Shown piece after piece: positions 28,641 to 40,044 of a DNA stretch of 64,000 nt (positions within the stretch are counted from its first letter, which is position 1; each line of letters starts with the position of its first letter). The notes beneath the pieces were generated by a model. That model made no database searches, had not been told where the DNA came from, and saw only the letters and a program-made list of their open reading frames with translations. Source of the stretch: Ichthyophis bannanicus (Eukaryota; Chordata; Amphibia; Gymnophiona; Ichthyophiidae); assembly GCA_033557465.1 (NCBI GenBank), contig CM066033.1, positions 707,577,637-707,641,636 on the forward strand, given 5' to 3'. Both the position numbers and the translations under genes were made by a program.

Positions 28641-29144
28641 GCCGTTATAGTTGGTGATTCGATCATTAGGCATGTAGATAGCTGGGTGGCTGGTGGACGT
28701 GAGGATCGCCTGGTAACATGCCTGCCTGGTGCGAAGGTAGCGGACCTCACGCGCCACCTAGATAAGGTCTTAGATAGTGCTGGGGAGGAGTCTGCTGTCT
28801 TGGTACATGTCGGTACCAATGACATAGGAAAATGTAGTAGGGAGGTTCTGGAGGCTAAATTTAGGCTTTTAGGTAGGAAGTTGAAATCCAGAACTTCCAG
28901 GGTAGCATTCTCCGAAATGCTTCCTGTTCCACGCGCAGGACCCAAAAAGCAGGCAGAGCTCCGGAGTCTCAATGCGTGGATGAGACAATGGTGCAGAGAT
29001 GAGGGTTTTGGATTTGTTAGGAACTGGGGAACATTCTGGGGAAAGGAGGGGCTCTTCCGAAGGGATGGGCTTCACCTTAACTGGGATGGAAACAGGCTGC
29101 TGGCATTAACCTTTAAAAAGGAGATAGAGCAGCTTTTAAACTAG
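28641..29144 (+). pseudogene. CR1-b ORF1 esterase-like domain (5'-truncated)
   Basis: The frame keeps an SGNH-hydrolase domain with AVIVGDSIIRHVD, LVHVGTNDIG, NAWMRQWCRDEGFGF and DGLHLNWDGNRLLA (Ser, Asn and Asp/His blocks). The N-terminal half is absent through 5' truncation of the whole element. It ends 35 bp before ORF2. Confidence 0.88.
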
Positions 29145-29179
29145 ATATTAGGGGAAAGCCGACAGTCACCCAAGAGCGG

Positions 29180-32141
29180 ATGGTTCGGAAGAATGTATCT
29201 TTGAAGGATACTACCAAAAGCAGAGAGGTTCCACAAAAGAGTAAAGCAGCCCAAATGCCCTCAAGTATGGAGCAGACAGAGCTTAAAGATCCTAAATTAC
29301 CCATGTCTAACAATAGCCAAATTAATATGAATAAAATACATTCTCTAAAATGCTTGTATGCAAATGCTAGAAGTCTAAAAAATAAGATGGGAGAGTTAGA
29401 ATATATAGCACTAAATGAAAGGTTAGATATGATTGGAATATCAGAGACATGGTGGAAGGAGGACAACCAGTGGGACACTGTGATACCTGGGTACAAACTA
29501 TATCGTAATGATAGAGCTGATCAAATTGGTGGAGGGGTTGCTCTCTATGTTAGAGAGGGCATTGAGTCAGAAAGGATTAAAGTTTTGCAGGAAACAAAAT
29601 TTGCTGTAAAATCTATATGGATTGAAATTCCATGTAAAAGGGGGAAGGCAATGGCAGTGGGGGTGTACTATCGAGCGCCTGGCCAGAATGACCAAATGGA
29701 TGATGAAATGCTCAAAGAAATCAAGGAAGCTAACAAACGTTACAGCACAGTAATAATAATGGGTGATTTCAACTACCCCGGTATCGACTGGGTCAGTGTC
29801 ATGGCAGGACATGCTAGGGAGATAAAGTTCCTAGATGAAATAAATGACTGCTTCTTGGAGCAGCTGGTTCATGAACCGACCAGAGGGGAAGCCATATTAG
29901 ACCTAATCCTTAGTGGAACACCAGATCTAGTGCAAGATATAAGGTTGTTGGGGCCACTTGGCAATAGTGATCATAGCATGATCGCCTTTGATTTAATTAG
30001 TGGAGCAGGGATAGTAAGGAAATCCACAGTACTACCTTTTAACTTTCAAAAGGGAGACTATGATAAAATGAGGAAAACAGTTAAGAAAAAACTAAAAGGA
30101 GCAGATGCAAAGGTTAAAGACGTACATCAGGCTTGGCTGTTGTTGAAAAATACTATCTTGGAAGCCCAGACCAGCTGTATTCCACGCTTTAAGAAAAGTG
30201 GAAGGAAGTCCAAAAAACTGCCAGCATGGTTTAAAGGTGAGGTCAGAGAAGCTGTTGTTGCCAAAAAAGCATCTTTCAGGAAATGGAAAAAAGAGCCAAA
30301 CGACGAAACCTGGAAACAGCACAAGCACTGGCAAGTCAAATGCAAGGCATTGATAAGGCAGGCAAAGGGAGAATTTGAGAAGCAGCTTGCTGCGGAAGCA
30401 AAAAAGTGAAGTAAAGACCTTTTCAAGTACATTCGTAGCAAAAAACCTGTGAGAGAGTCAGTTGGTCCATTAGATAATAAAGGGGTTAAAGGAGCACTAA
30501 GAGGCAACAAGGCGATAGCGGAGAGACTGAATGAATTCTTTGCTTCAGTCTTTACTGAGGAAGATGTAGGGATGTTACCCATGACTGAAGTGGTATTTAA
30601 AGGTGCGGAAGAATTGAAGGAAATATCGATACATCGGGAAGATGTATTACAACTATTAGATAAACTGAAGAGTAGCAAATCACCTGGGCCGGATGGTATA
30701 CATCCAAGGGTGTTGAAAGAACTGAAATATGAGATTGCAGACCTGCTATTAGTAATCTGTGAACTATCATTAAAATCATCTCTAATACCTGAAGATTGGA
30801 GGATCGCCTATGTAACACCAATTTTTAAAAAGGGTTCCAGGGGTGATCCGGGAAACTACAGACCGGTGAGCCTGACATCAGTACCGGGAAAAATGGTAGA
30901 AACCATCATAAAGAATAAAATTACTCAGCATGTAGATAGTCATGACCTAATGGAAGACAGCCAACATGGCTTTAGACAAGGAAGATCTTGTCTTACTAAT
31001 CTGTTATGTTTTTTTGAAGGAGTGAATAATCAGGTGGACAAAGGTGAGTCGGTTGATATTGTGTATCTGGACTTTCAGAAAGCCTTTGACAAGGTCCCTC
31101 ATGAGAGACTTTTGGCAAAACTAAAGAGTCATGTGATAGGAGGCACTGTACTATTGTGGATCAGGAACTGGTTAAAAGATAGAAAGCAGAGGGTAGGGCT
31201 AAATGGCCAATTTTCCCAATGGAGAAAGGTGAATAGTGGTGTACCCCAGGGATCTGTGCTGAGTCCGCTGCTTTTTGACATATTCATAAATGACCTGGAA
31301 AGTGGAATAACGAGTGAGGTTATCAAATTTGCAGATGACACAAAACTATTTAAAGTTGTTAAAACCCAAGAGGATTGTGGAAAATTGCAAGAGGATCTTG
31401 ATAAATTGGAAGACTGGGCATCAAAATGGCAGATGAAATTTAATGTGGACAAGTGCAAGGTTATGCACCTAGGGAAAAACAACCCAAACTATGGTTACAC
31501 GATGCAAGGTTCCACATTAGGAACCACCACCCAGGAAAAAGAGTTAGGCGTCATTGTGGATACCATGTTAAAACCCTCGGCCCAGTGTGCAGCGGTGGCC
31601 AAGAGAGCAAATAGAATGCTAGGTATGATAAGGAAAGGAATGGAAAATAAAACAAAAGATATTATAATGCCTCTATATCGTTCCATGGTGAGACCGCACC
31701 TTGAATATTGTGTGCAATTCTGGTCGCCGTATCTTAAAAAGGATATAGCGATTTTAGAAAAGGTTCAGAGAAGAGCCACCAAAATGGTAAAGGGAATGGA
31801 AGGATACTCCTATGAAGAAAGGCTAAAAAGGTTAGGGCTCTTTAACCTGGAAAAGAGACGGCTGAGGGGTGATATGATAGAAGTCTATAAATTAATGAAC
31901 GGAGTGGAACGGATAAACGTAGATCGATTGTTTACCTTATCAGAATATAGAAAGACTAGGGGACATGCAATGAAGCTACAGGGTAAACTATTTAAGACTA
32001 ATAAAAGAAAATATTTTTTCACTCAACGTGTAATCAAACTCGAATTTGTTACCGGAGGATGTAGTAAAGGCTGTTAGTGTAGCTGGGTTTAAAAAAGGTT
32101 TGGACAAGTTCCTGGAGGAAAGGTCCATAAACCATTATTAA
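29180..32141 (+). pseudogene. CR1-b ORF2: endonuclease-RT, one stop and one frameshift
   Basis: The endonuclease covers ~55-275 (ETWWKEDNQW, MGDFNYPGIDW, SDHSMIAF). The RT has [57 protein letters not shown] and FADD at ~717. A single in-frame TGA at 30407-30409 divides two otherwise continuous frames. A one-base change near 32040 shifts the last ~35 codons, which still match the CR1 end (VAGFKKGLDKFLEE) to a TAA at 32139-32141. Catalytic residues are intact, so inactivation is slight and recent compared with L1-a. Confidence 0.92.
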
Positions 32142-32352
32142 GAAGGGACCCAGGATATCAATGCTTGAACCAATACAAGCATTGTGGAACCTGTGTCCCT
32201 TGGGGAAACTGCTAGGTACATATGACCTAGATTGGCCACTGTTGGAAACAGAATACTGGGCTTGATGGACCTTGGTCTGACCCAGTATGGCATATCTTAT
32301 GTTCTTATGTTATGTTCTTATGACGTACAACTCCTAGGGGAGGTGGGTGGGT

Positions 32353-32451
32353 TGTGATGACTAAATTCCTGCTGTTCCCAGAGATCACCTATTACAGGTG
32401 AGTAACTACGCTATCTCCAGGAACAAGCAGGAATGTAGTCTTCACATATGG
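32353..32451. repeat. DIRS-b ICR
   Basis: GTGATGACTAAATTCCTGCTGTTCC...CACCTATTACAGGTGAGTAACTACGCT is followed by ATCTCCAGGAACAAGCAGGAATG. It predicts that the lost left end read AGCGTAGTTACTCACCTG, like the other copies. Confidence 0.88.
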
Positions 32452-35034
32452 GACTTCCTAACTCGAAGATGCCAGAGAGATGACTTCAGGGTGAGCTGCG
32501 GATCACAGGCATAACTAAGTAGATCTTGTATCTTCCAAGGATGTCTGGTATTGAAACCCGGGACGGAGGGTAGGAGTTGATCTAAGTCTGAAAGAGATGC
32601 TGGAGAACATCTTGGCCAAACAAGGCATCCCGGCGGGAGTCCTTGTCCAGGCAATAGTGAGCAGCAAAAGTGTGGGCAAATGACCAAGTTGCTGCTTTGC
32701 ATATCTCATTGATCGCTACAGAGCGTATATTTGCCATGGAGGCAGCCATGGCTCGAATATTATGTGCAGTGACGTGACCATCAAGAGAGAGTCCTGCACT
32801 TTCATAAGCAAAGGAGATGCAATCCCCTATCTACCTGGAGAGAGTTCACTTAGATAACTGGCAAGCCCAGGTGACTTGAGTCAGAGGCGATGAAACGTCG
32901 GGAAGCTTTTCTGTGCTCTTGAGTTCTCTGGAGATAAAAAGCAATCCAGAGTGTGAAGGGTTGCCTCTGCCCTAGAGGAATGAGGTCTAGGGAAAAAGAC
33001 AGGAAGGTAGACTGACTGGTGTCACACCCTCACCACTCGCCTCCAGCTTAGAGGGCCATGGTTGTATAAGGAACTTTCCCCTTTCAGCCTTAACTGACTT
33101 GTTCCCCGCAATGCTTTCTGGGGAATGTAGTTTAATTGCGATATATATGGGCTTCAGGTAGAAAGCTGTAGTCGGGCTCCTTGGGTAAGGCAATGACAGA
33201 AATTTATTGAGCACAAAAAAGGTTCATAAATACCACATTCAGGCATACTTCTCCAGGCTTCTTCAAAGTACAACAGTTTATAAGCAAAACAAAACCCAAA
33301 ACCAAAGTGACAGCTTAAAATATTCTTCAGCTCAGAAAAACATAGCCTTTTAACAGCAAGGCTACCAGCTTCCTTTAGCCTTGCTGGTTAAAGCATAAGA
33401 GACAAAACAGGCTTTCTTCTGTGGCAGTTTGCCTTCTTTTCCAGTCTCAAACCTTTCCAGGCTGTTTTCCAATTTACAAGCAAAAACAAAAACTCCAAAC
33501 AGGAACAAACTTTCAATGTGCAAGCAAAGTTCTATTCCGGTTTCTCAGGAAAATTCAAGAGCAAAAAGACAGCTTTTTCCTCACAGTTAATTTGGCTTCT
33601 TGCCGTCTCACTTCACAGGTAGCAGGTGGTTAACAAGCACAATTCACAACTCCAGCTTGTTCTTACGTCTTAGTAAAACTTCCCCTCTTTACCATGTGGG
33701 AACTTTCAATCCATCTACCTGCTTCTTATGGTTACCTTTCTCTGGAGGGTTTTCTCTCAGGGCTGGCTTTCCTTCAACCCTTCTGTGGCTAAGGCTTGGC
33801 ACAAAGAGCAATCCATGAGGGTGTCTTCCTCATTCAGCTCAGCATCAGGCTCTCCTAGCTGCATAGACTCTGACTCTCCTTCTGGCTCACTGGACTCAGC
33901 TGACAGCCTCTCGTTAGAGCTGAGAGTGTCTCCTGCACCTCTGCACTGCCCAGCATTAGTCAGGCTTCTCCTGCTCTGCTCAGCATTAATCAGGCTTCTT
34001 AAGCTCATACCTGTGCCTCGGCTTGTATCAGCTTCTCTCTCTCTTTCTCCTCTTCTTGCCTTTGCCTCAGCCCTTGCTTCTGGAGTTTCTTCCACCCTCT
34101 CTCCTTCTCTCCTACTATAATCTAGCATAGGCTTATATCTCCAGGGTTCTAGCCCCACCTCCTCTCTTCCCAGGTGACGGAGATCACTCTGCCTTCTGGC
34201 ACCCGAGTAATCAGGGAGCTTACTGACGTAAGGGTCTTGGACCTTACGTCTGTATTCACGCTCCCTTATTTCACTAGGGGAAACATGAAACCTGTTCCAG
34301 CTGGGGGGTTTTTGGTTCCTAGGTGAGGTTGTGGCTTTGCTCCCCTGACCTTGCAAAAGGAGCCCTTTTACTAGGGTGAACTCTTTGCCTTTTTCCCTTT
34401 TCCCTAACTCTGGAAAGGCTTCCTTAACAAACTGGTTTAAATGGAAGGGCGAGAGCACTTTGGCATAAGGATGAGTCCTAAGGACTACCTTATCATGGTG
34501 GAATTGTGTATAAGGAGGGTCAGCCACCAAAGCTTGGAGCTCACTAATGCGTCTCGCTGAAGTGAGAGCAATAAGGAAGGTGACCTTCCACATGAGAAAC
34601 TTCAGAGAGGTAGTGGCTAGAGGTTCAAAGGGCGGCTTGAGAAGCTGTCCTAGAACAACACTGAGATCCCATGCCACTGGAGGAGGCTTAATGGGAGGTT
34701 TGGTTAATAGAAGACCCCTCATGAAGCATGCTACAAGTGGCTGAGAAGAGATGGGTTGACCATCTAAGAGCATGTGAGAGGCCGCAATTGCACTTAGGCG
34801 TACTCTTACCGAATTGGTTTTAAGTCCAGAAGAAAACAGGTGGAGAAGATACTTAAGCAATGAATCCACCAGAGCTGAGAAGGGGTTAAGCACACTCTGC
34901 GAACACCAGAGAGAGAATCTACGCCACTTGAAGGCATAGAAGCGCCTGGTGGAAGGCTTCCTGGAAGCTAAAAGGATATCCTTAACCTGTTGAGAGAGGT
35001 TAATGTCCTGGAAGGCTATGCCTTCAGCAGCCAT
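32452..35034 (-). pseudogene. DIRS-b tyrosine recombinase split by an insertion
   Basis: The N-terminal YR part is 35034-34436 (INLSQQVKDILLASRKPSTRRFYAFKW, the catalytic block SARRISELQ, THPYAKVLSPFHLNQ). It is cut by the 33020-34429 insertion. The C-terminal part is 33014-32452 in broken frames: a His-x-x-Arg region near 32755, and AHYCLDKDSRRDA with the nucleophile Tyr kept near 32655. Several shifts make it non-functional. Confidence 0.88.
33020..34429 (-). mobile_element. Probable solo LTR (1.41 kb) inside DIRS-b YR
   Basis: The insertion begins TGTCACACCC and ends TTAACA on the + strand (TG...CA). It is flanked by ACTGG at 33015-33019 and 34431-34435 (six bases if one mismatch is allowed). 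On the minus strand AATAAA lies at the complement of 33203-33208. No gag, protease or polymerase is present, so a solo LTR left by recombination is the best reading. The family (endogenous retrovirus or Gypsy) cannot be told. An open frame through it is only an extension of the YR frame. Confidence 0.55.
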
Positions 35035-35035
35035 G

Positions 35036-37300
35036 CTATAAGATGGAGGGACTGTGGATTGGGATGGAGCAGCGTCCCCTACTCCTGAGAGAGAAGATCT
35101 GGAGCAGATGTAGGAGGAGAGGATACCACAGTTGTCGTGGCCAGCGTGGGGCTATGAGTATAATGTAGCCCCTGTCTCTCTGGAGTTTGAAAAGTGTCTT
35201 GGGAATGAGGGGAATGGGAGGGAAGGCATATAGGAAGCCCTGACCCCAGTGGAGATGAAAAGCATCCACCTGCTGGCTGTCCAGTGCAGGAGTCCTGAAG
35301 CAGAAGCGAGGAAGCTTGGCATTCTGAGGATTTGCAAATAGGTCTATCTCTGGGATTCCCCAGATCTGAAAGATGTGAGCGACCTTGTCTGCATGGAGAG
35401 ACCACTCGTGGGGTAGGACGACTCGACTGAGTTTGTCCGCCAAGACATTGTGTTTGCCCAGAAGATACACTGCAAGTAGGTGAATGTGATGCTGTATGGC
35501 AAAAAACCACAGATGCAGGATCTCGCTGCAGAAGGTCCAAGAGTCTGTTCCGCCCTGCTTGTTCAAGTAGAACATGGCTACTTGGTTGTCTGCCTGGAAT
35601 AGAACTGTGCGGAATCGAAGATGGTCCTGGATGACTCTGAGAGCATTGTGAATGGCTCTGAATTCCAGCAGATTTACGTGGAGTTGTGACTCCTGATAAG
35701 ACCAAAGCCCCTGAGTGTCCAGGTGAGCTCCCCAGCCCAATTTGGATACATTCGTTGTCAGGGTACATTGATGCGCTGGCATCTGAAAAGGTGACCCTAC
35801 CAGGAGGTTTCTGGGGATTGCCACCACTAGAGAGACAAGATTAGGCGGGTAGAGACCATTATTTTGTCTCCCAGGCGACTGGATGCCTGAGACCACTGGG
35901 AAGCCAGTGTCCATTGAGCTGCGTGCATAAGTAGATGAACATATTGGACAACATTCACTGTTGATGCCATATGACCCAGAAGTTGTAGCAGTTCTCGAGC
36001 AGTGAGAAACTTCTTGAGGCTTGCTTGAGATGCTAACTAATTGAGTTGTGCACAGCGGAGTTAAGGTAGAAATGCCTTTGATTGCTGGGTGTCTAAGAGA
36101 GCCCCTATGAACTCTAGAGTTCAAGAGGGAACGAGTTGGGACTTTGGAAGATTTATTACAAATCCCAAGTGTTGCAGCACTTGCGAGAGAGAAAGACTGG
36201 CCTCTAGAGAGGTGTATGCTTGAATGAGCCAGTCGTCTAAGTAAGGGAAGACAAATATCCCAAGAGTCCTTAGGAATGCGGTTACTACCACCATGCACTT
36301 TGTGAAAACTCTTGGGGCAGAGGCCAGGCTGAAAGGCAAGACTCTGTAGTGGTAATATCTCCCCTAAAACATGAAGTGCAGGAACTTTCTGTGCTGTGTG
36401 TGAATAAGTATGTGAGTTTATGCCTCCTTTAGATCTAGAGAACAGAGCCATTCCTGACTCTGGAAATAGGGGAGAAGGGTGCCTAAGGAGATGATTTTGA
36501 ATTTCTCCCATAGCAGGTACTTGTTCAGTTTTCTGGGGTCCAGAATGGGCCGGTATCCTGCTGATTTCTTTGGAATGAGGAAGTATGGAGAATAAAAGTC
36601 CATTCCCCGCTGGGATAGAGGAACCTCCTCTATTGCGCCCTGAAGAAGGGGGGATGTGACCTCTTGCAACAACAGAGCAGTGAGAGGAGGCTGAGAGTGG
36701 AACTCTCTTGGAGGAGTCCAGGGGGGTAGACTTTGTAGATGAAGCTTGTATCCCTCCTGTACTATGGACAGTGTACACTGCTCTGATGTGATAAGATGCC
36801 ACCTGTGGGCAAAGTGGCAAAGTCTGCTGGGAATGATGGTGGGATTTGAAATATCCAGAGGCAGAGCGGCTATGTTCTCCAGAAAGGAGTCAAAGACCAT
36901 GAGGAGGCTGGGTCTGTTGAAGTGGCTGTGACTTAGGAGTCTCAGTCTTCTTTTGCTGTTTTGATGGTTGCTGCCCCTTCTGAGGAGCATGGTGTTGACA
37001 CTGTACAGCAGGGGTTTAAGAAGGTTAGTACTTCTTCCTGTTATTGAAAAAAAGCTTTCTTTGCTGCTTTTTTCCTAGCTGGGTTGGCAGTAGATCTAGA
37101 TAGCCTATTAAAAGTGGTGTTCTTGGATTCCAACTGAGAGGCCTTGTCCTACCAATCCTTTCCAAAAAGGTTTTCACCGGTGCAAGGAATATTACCCAGT
37201 TTATCCTGAACCCATTGTTCAAGATCCGATGCTTGGAGCCAAGCAATCCTGCGTGTACCAATGCAGATAGATGAAGTTCTGATGATGCACTCAAAATAGT
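35036..37300 (-). pseudogene. DIRS-b RT-RNase H (frameshifted)
   Basis: RT blocks are in one frame at 36990-36418 (AIEEVPLSQRG, YFLIPKKSAGYRPILD, LDLKEA) and another at 36339-36121 (LASAPRVFTKCM, PYLDDWLIQ). RNase H and the C-terminal domain occupy 35790-35036. The first RNase H Asp is Asn (TTNVS instead of TTDAS); the later HVNLLEFRA, QADNQVAMFY and LADKLSR remain. The MT-like block DLFANPQNAKLPRF...YAFPPIPLI...ILIAPRWPRQ is intact. The YR frame is also largely open across this gene (36820 to ~35900 and 35768-35079). Confidence 0.88.
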
Positions 37301-38740
37301 CAAAAGTTGCCCTGTTAACAAACTGAAACATTTCGAGCATGTTTCACAAGGGTGAGATAATCTGCTCTCTTGTCATCAGGGAGAAAAGGAGCCATTAACT
37401 CTAAATCCTTGGCAACCTCTCTAAGGAACATACCCATATAGTGTGTGTAGGAGCTGATCATGGACGATAACATGGAGGCCTGAAAACAACACCGACCAAA
37501 GGTGTCGAGGGTTCTCGATTCCCTACCTGGAAGGTTTGAAGAATATGTCTTAGCACTCTTTATTTGATGCACTGCCGATTCCACCATCATGGAATGGTGC
37601 GATAACTGTGTCTTTTGAAAACTGGGACACTCCGGTATCTGGTACATGGTATTGAGTCGTCGGGGTATGTGGAGAAATGGTAAGGGGTGTCTCCCACATA
37701 CGAAGCATAAGGCCATGAACTATGCGATGTATAGGGAGAGTAGCAGCTTCCTTCGGGGCTGCAGCATATTGAATAATTTCAAGTTCTTCAGCACTAGGCT
37801 CCTTCTCCAAAATCACCATTATGGACAGATCCCGAGCAACATCACGAATAAAGTCTTGGAAAGACATGTCCTCCGGAGGGGACATGCAACGTTGTGGAGA
37901 TGGGTCTTCCGGGAGAGTTCTCATGTCCCGGGTATCAGCCGATTCATTGTCTGACGAATCCGAGTCCAACGACTCGAAGTATCAACAGACAGGATGTTCC
38001 CGCTCTGCCCGTACTAGATACCAATTAAAACCGGTAGCTGAAGCTTGCAGTACCGGAACTTCAGTACCGTAAATGGATTTGAGGGCTAGTATGGGCGATA
38101 GCGTGGTGAGCGGCAAAAAAGTCGATGCAGGCTGTGTTGGTACCAGAACCTGAGGGATCGACTGTAAAGGCTTTACCGGAATGGAGGCCGCCAGTAAGGC
38201 CGCTAAGCTCCACTCAATAGCCAGGATATGTTGATCCATGGAGCTTGCCGATGCCTGGGTATCTGTACTGGAATTGTGGGCCACGATCCCTGAGCAAGGC
38301 ACCAGGAGCTCTCCGGAGGTGGAGGCCTCGGGAGCATCCTGGGACCCCATTAAGGCTTTGGAAGCAAGGTCCTCCTGCCGGGGTTGTTTGGCCGGTGTGT
38401 CTCCCTCCAGGGCAATGCCTGAGGCATCTCGATGCTAAGAAGGAGATCTATCCTTGGAAGGCCAGCCGGTCTTCAGAGAAAACCTAGATCCTTGGGAGGA
38501 AGATGAAGATCTTGATGACATTGATGTTAAAGATTCTGCATCATAGGTAAAGAGGGTGCCTAGCTTCGCAGCTCGGTTCTGTAGGCCTCTCTTCATCATC
38601 TTCCTACAAAGAGGACATTCTGACAGTTGATGATCCAGTCCTAAGCATTTTAGGCACCAGTCATGGGTGTCTGTGACTGAAATGGTGCTGCCACATTTAG
38701 AACACTTCTTAAAACCACTGGATGGTTTTTCAATTTTGTC
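37025..38740 (-). pseudogene. DIRS-b gag-like protein (start lost, frameshifted)
   Basis: The N-terminal Cys/His motif is present near 38730-38610 (GFKKCSKCG, TDTHDWCLKCLGLDH, CPLC). The ATG of the other copies reads ATT, so the start is lost. Middle parts lie at 38350-37982 (LVPCSGIVAHN, SLAALLAAS) and the acidic linker and CMSPPEDMSFQDFI at 37969-37860. The conserved C-terminal block continues in two frames to ~37025 (RRIAWLQASDLEQWVQDKLG). Confidence 0.85.
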
Positions 38741-38966
38741 TGGGACAAAAGGAAAGGCCTAAGCCTAAGATGGCGTCAATGCGCCTGAAGGAAGAAAGAA
38801 TCCTTTCCCTCACAGATATAATTTTTTTTTATAAGAAAGAAAGAAAGTACCGATGGGGGTTGGTACCAGCGTAGACGGGAAGACAGATGCAACCACAAAA
38901 AATAAGAAATGACAATTTTTCTGCGGTGACAGGAATTACTTCTTGTCGGCTCTGCGGAAAACAAAG

Positions 38967-39130
38967 AACTGAGGAGGGAGAGCTGGAAAGGCGGGAAGGC
39001 ATCTATGCAGGCGCAGTGGGATGATCCCAAAATCTTTCCTATTGGACAGTGGGGAGCATTCCCGCGCGGGCTCCGTTGGTACAGACATTACCCATATGTG
39101 AAGACTACATTCCTGCTTGTTCCTGGAGAT
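38967..39130. repeat. DIRS-b right ITR
   Basis: It ends CCCATATGTGAAGACTACATTCCTGCTTGTTCCTGGAGAT, as DIRS-a does. The GTCGGTACCGAC palindrome has decayed to GTTGGTACAGAC. Confidence 0.88.
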
Positions 39131-40044
39131 GAGTGGAGCTCCCATGGAGGGGTGTAGGGAGAAATAAGAAAGGAAAGGTAGCGAGGAACAGCAGAATGAG
39201 TGCACTTGTAGGTCAATAGGAGAAGTTTGAATTGGAAATGGATAGGGAGCCAGTGAAGCGACTTGAAGGGTTATATGAGCATATCGAGGCTGGTGGAAGA
39301 TTAGTCACACAGCTGAATTTTGAACAGACTGAAGGGAGAGAGATGATTCAGAGGGAGACCAGCAAGGAGGAGGTTGCAATAGTCTATATTAGAGGTGACT
39401 AAAGAGCGGATAAGTGTCTTTGTAATGTGTGAAGAAAGAAAGGGACAAATTTTGCCAGTGTTATAAAGAAGTGACAGGTTTTAGCTATCAGTTGGACGAG
39501 TGCAGAGAAAGAGAGAGTAGAGTCAAAGATGACCCAAAGGTTGCAAGCTGAGGAAAATGGGGAAGAGCATAGTGCTATCTAGAGAAATAGAGAAGGGAGG
39601 AAGGGGGAGATGGGTTTAGGAGGAAACATAAGGAGCTCAGTTTTGGCCAGATTCAGTTTCAGATGTTGGTGAGAGGCCGGGGGTCAGGGGGTTCAAGTCC
39701 CACCTGGGGACAGCAATCTCAGGCCGGAGGGACTGGGATTTCTAGTCCTATAGGCACTCCTTGTGGTCTTGGGCAAGCCACTTAACCCTCCATTGCCCAT
39801 GTTCCCTGTAAGTATTAACGTATGTGTGTCATATCCCCTCGTGTTAAATGTATCCCCCAACTGACCGCTTTGACCCAGGGAAAAGCGGAATATAAATACA
39901 GCTAAATAAATAAATAAATCCAGGCAGCAATACTGGATAAGCAGGCAGAGATTCGAGCCTGGATTCCTGGAGAGATTTCAGGCACAGAAAGGTAGATCTA
40001 AGAGTCGGCAGCATAAAGATGGTACTGAAAACCATGAGAGAAGT
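39131..40044 (-). pseudogene. L2-b: L2-like LINE fragment
   Basis: On the minus strand it resembles the C-terminal/3' part of L2 RT genes: AGGGAGCCAGTGAAG (39250) and GTTGCAATAGTCTATATT (39376) align by eye with L2-a at 20390 and 20520. No frame is open. SINE-b interrupts it at 39672-39919, and it resumes to about 40044. No 3' hairpin end is visible because DIRS-b borders it on the left. Confidence 0.6.
39672..39919 (+). mobile_element. SINE-b: CORE/MIR-like SINE with L2-type tail
   Basis: In order: GCCGG head, B-box GGTTCAAGTCC (39690-39700), CORE-like block TTGTGGTCTTGGGCAAGCCA (39761-39780), hairpin ACCGCTTT...AAAGCGGAATATAAAT (39864-39896) and an (AAAT)n tail (~39901-39918). It is about 85% alike by eye to SINE-a over the head and core. 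The usual A-box is not seen. Confidence 0.8.

Larger units (their letters stand above)
28606..32322 (+). mobile_element. CR1-b: 5'-truncated CR1 LINE
   Basis: It begins inside ORF1 at the esterase domain and ends with TGGTCTGACCCAGTATGGCA and ATGTTCTT repeats at ~32290-32322. The DIRS-b sequence GAGAAGAAGAAG is continued by ACGTACAACTCCTAGGG on the other side. It differs clearly from CR1-a in both protein and 3' end, so it is another CR1 family. No target duplication was seen. Confidence 0.9.
28453..39130 (-). mobile_element. DIRS-b: DIRS-type element carrying CR1-b and a TG...CA insertion
   Basis: Minus-strand gag, RT-RNase H and YR remnants run from right to left, with the ICR at 32353-32451 and the right ITR at 38967-39130. 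Removing CR1-b and the 1.41-kb insertion leaves about 5.55 kb, so little is missing. The left terminus lacks its outer ~72 bp: it starts at GGTATCAACGGAGCC next to L1-c sequence. The right flank is L2-b, not L1-c, so the two sides are not one interrupted sequence. All three genes are broken, hence it is older than DIRS-a and -d. Confidence 0.88.

Noticed and set aside
33757..34430. C-terminal half of the 425-codon DIRS-b frame as new coding sequence
   Set aside because: After FHLNQ the frame enters the TG...CA insertion; the Arg/Glu-rich sequence is chance extension.
39690..39700. tRNA gene suggested by GGTTCAAGTCC
   Set aside because: Only a B-box is present. There is no cloverleaf or A-box, and the context is a SINE.
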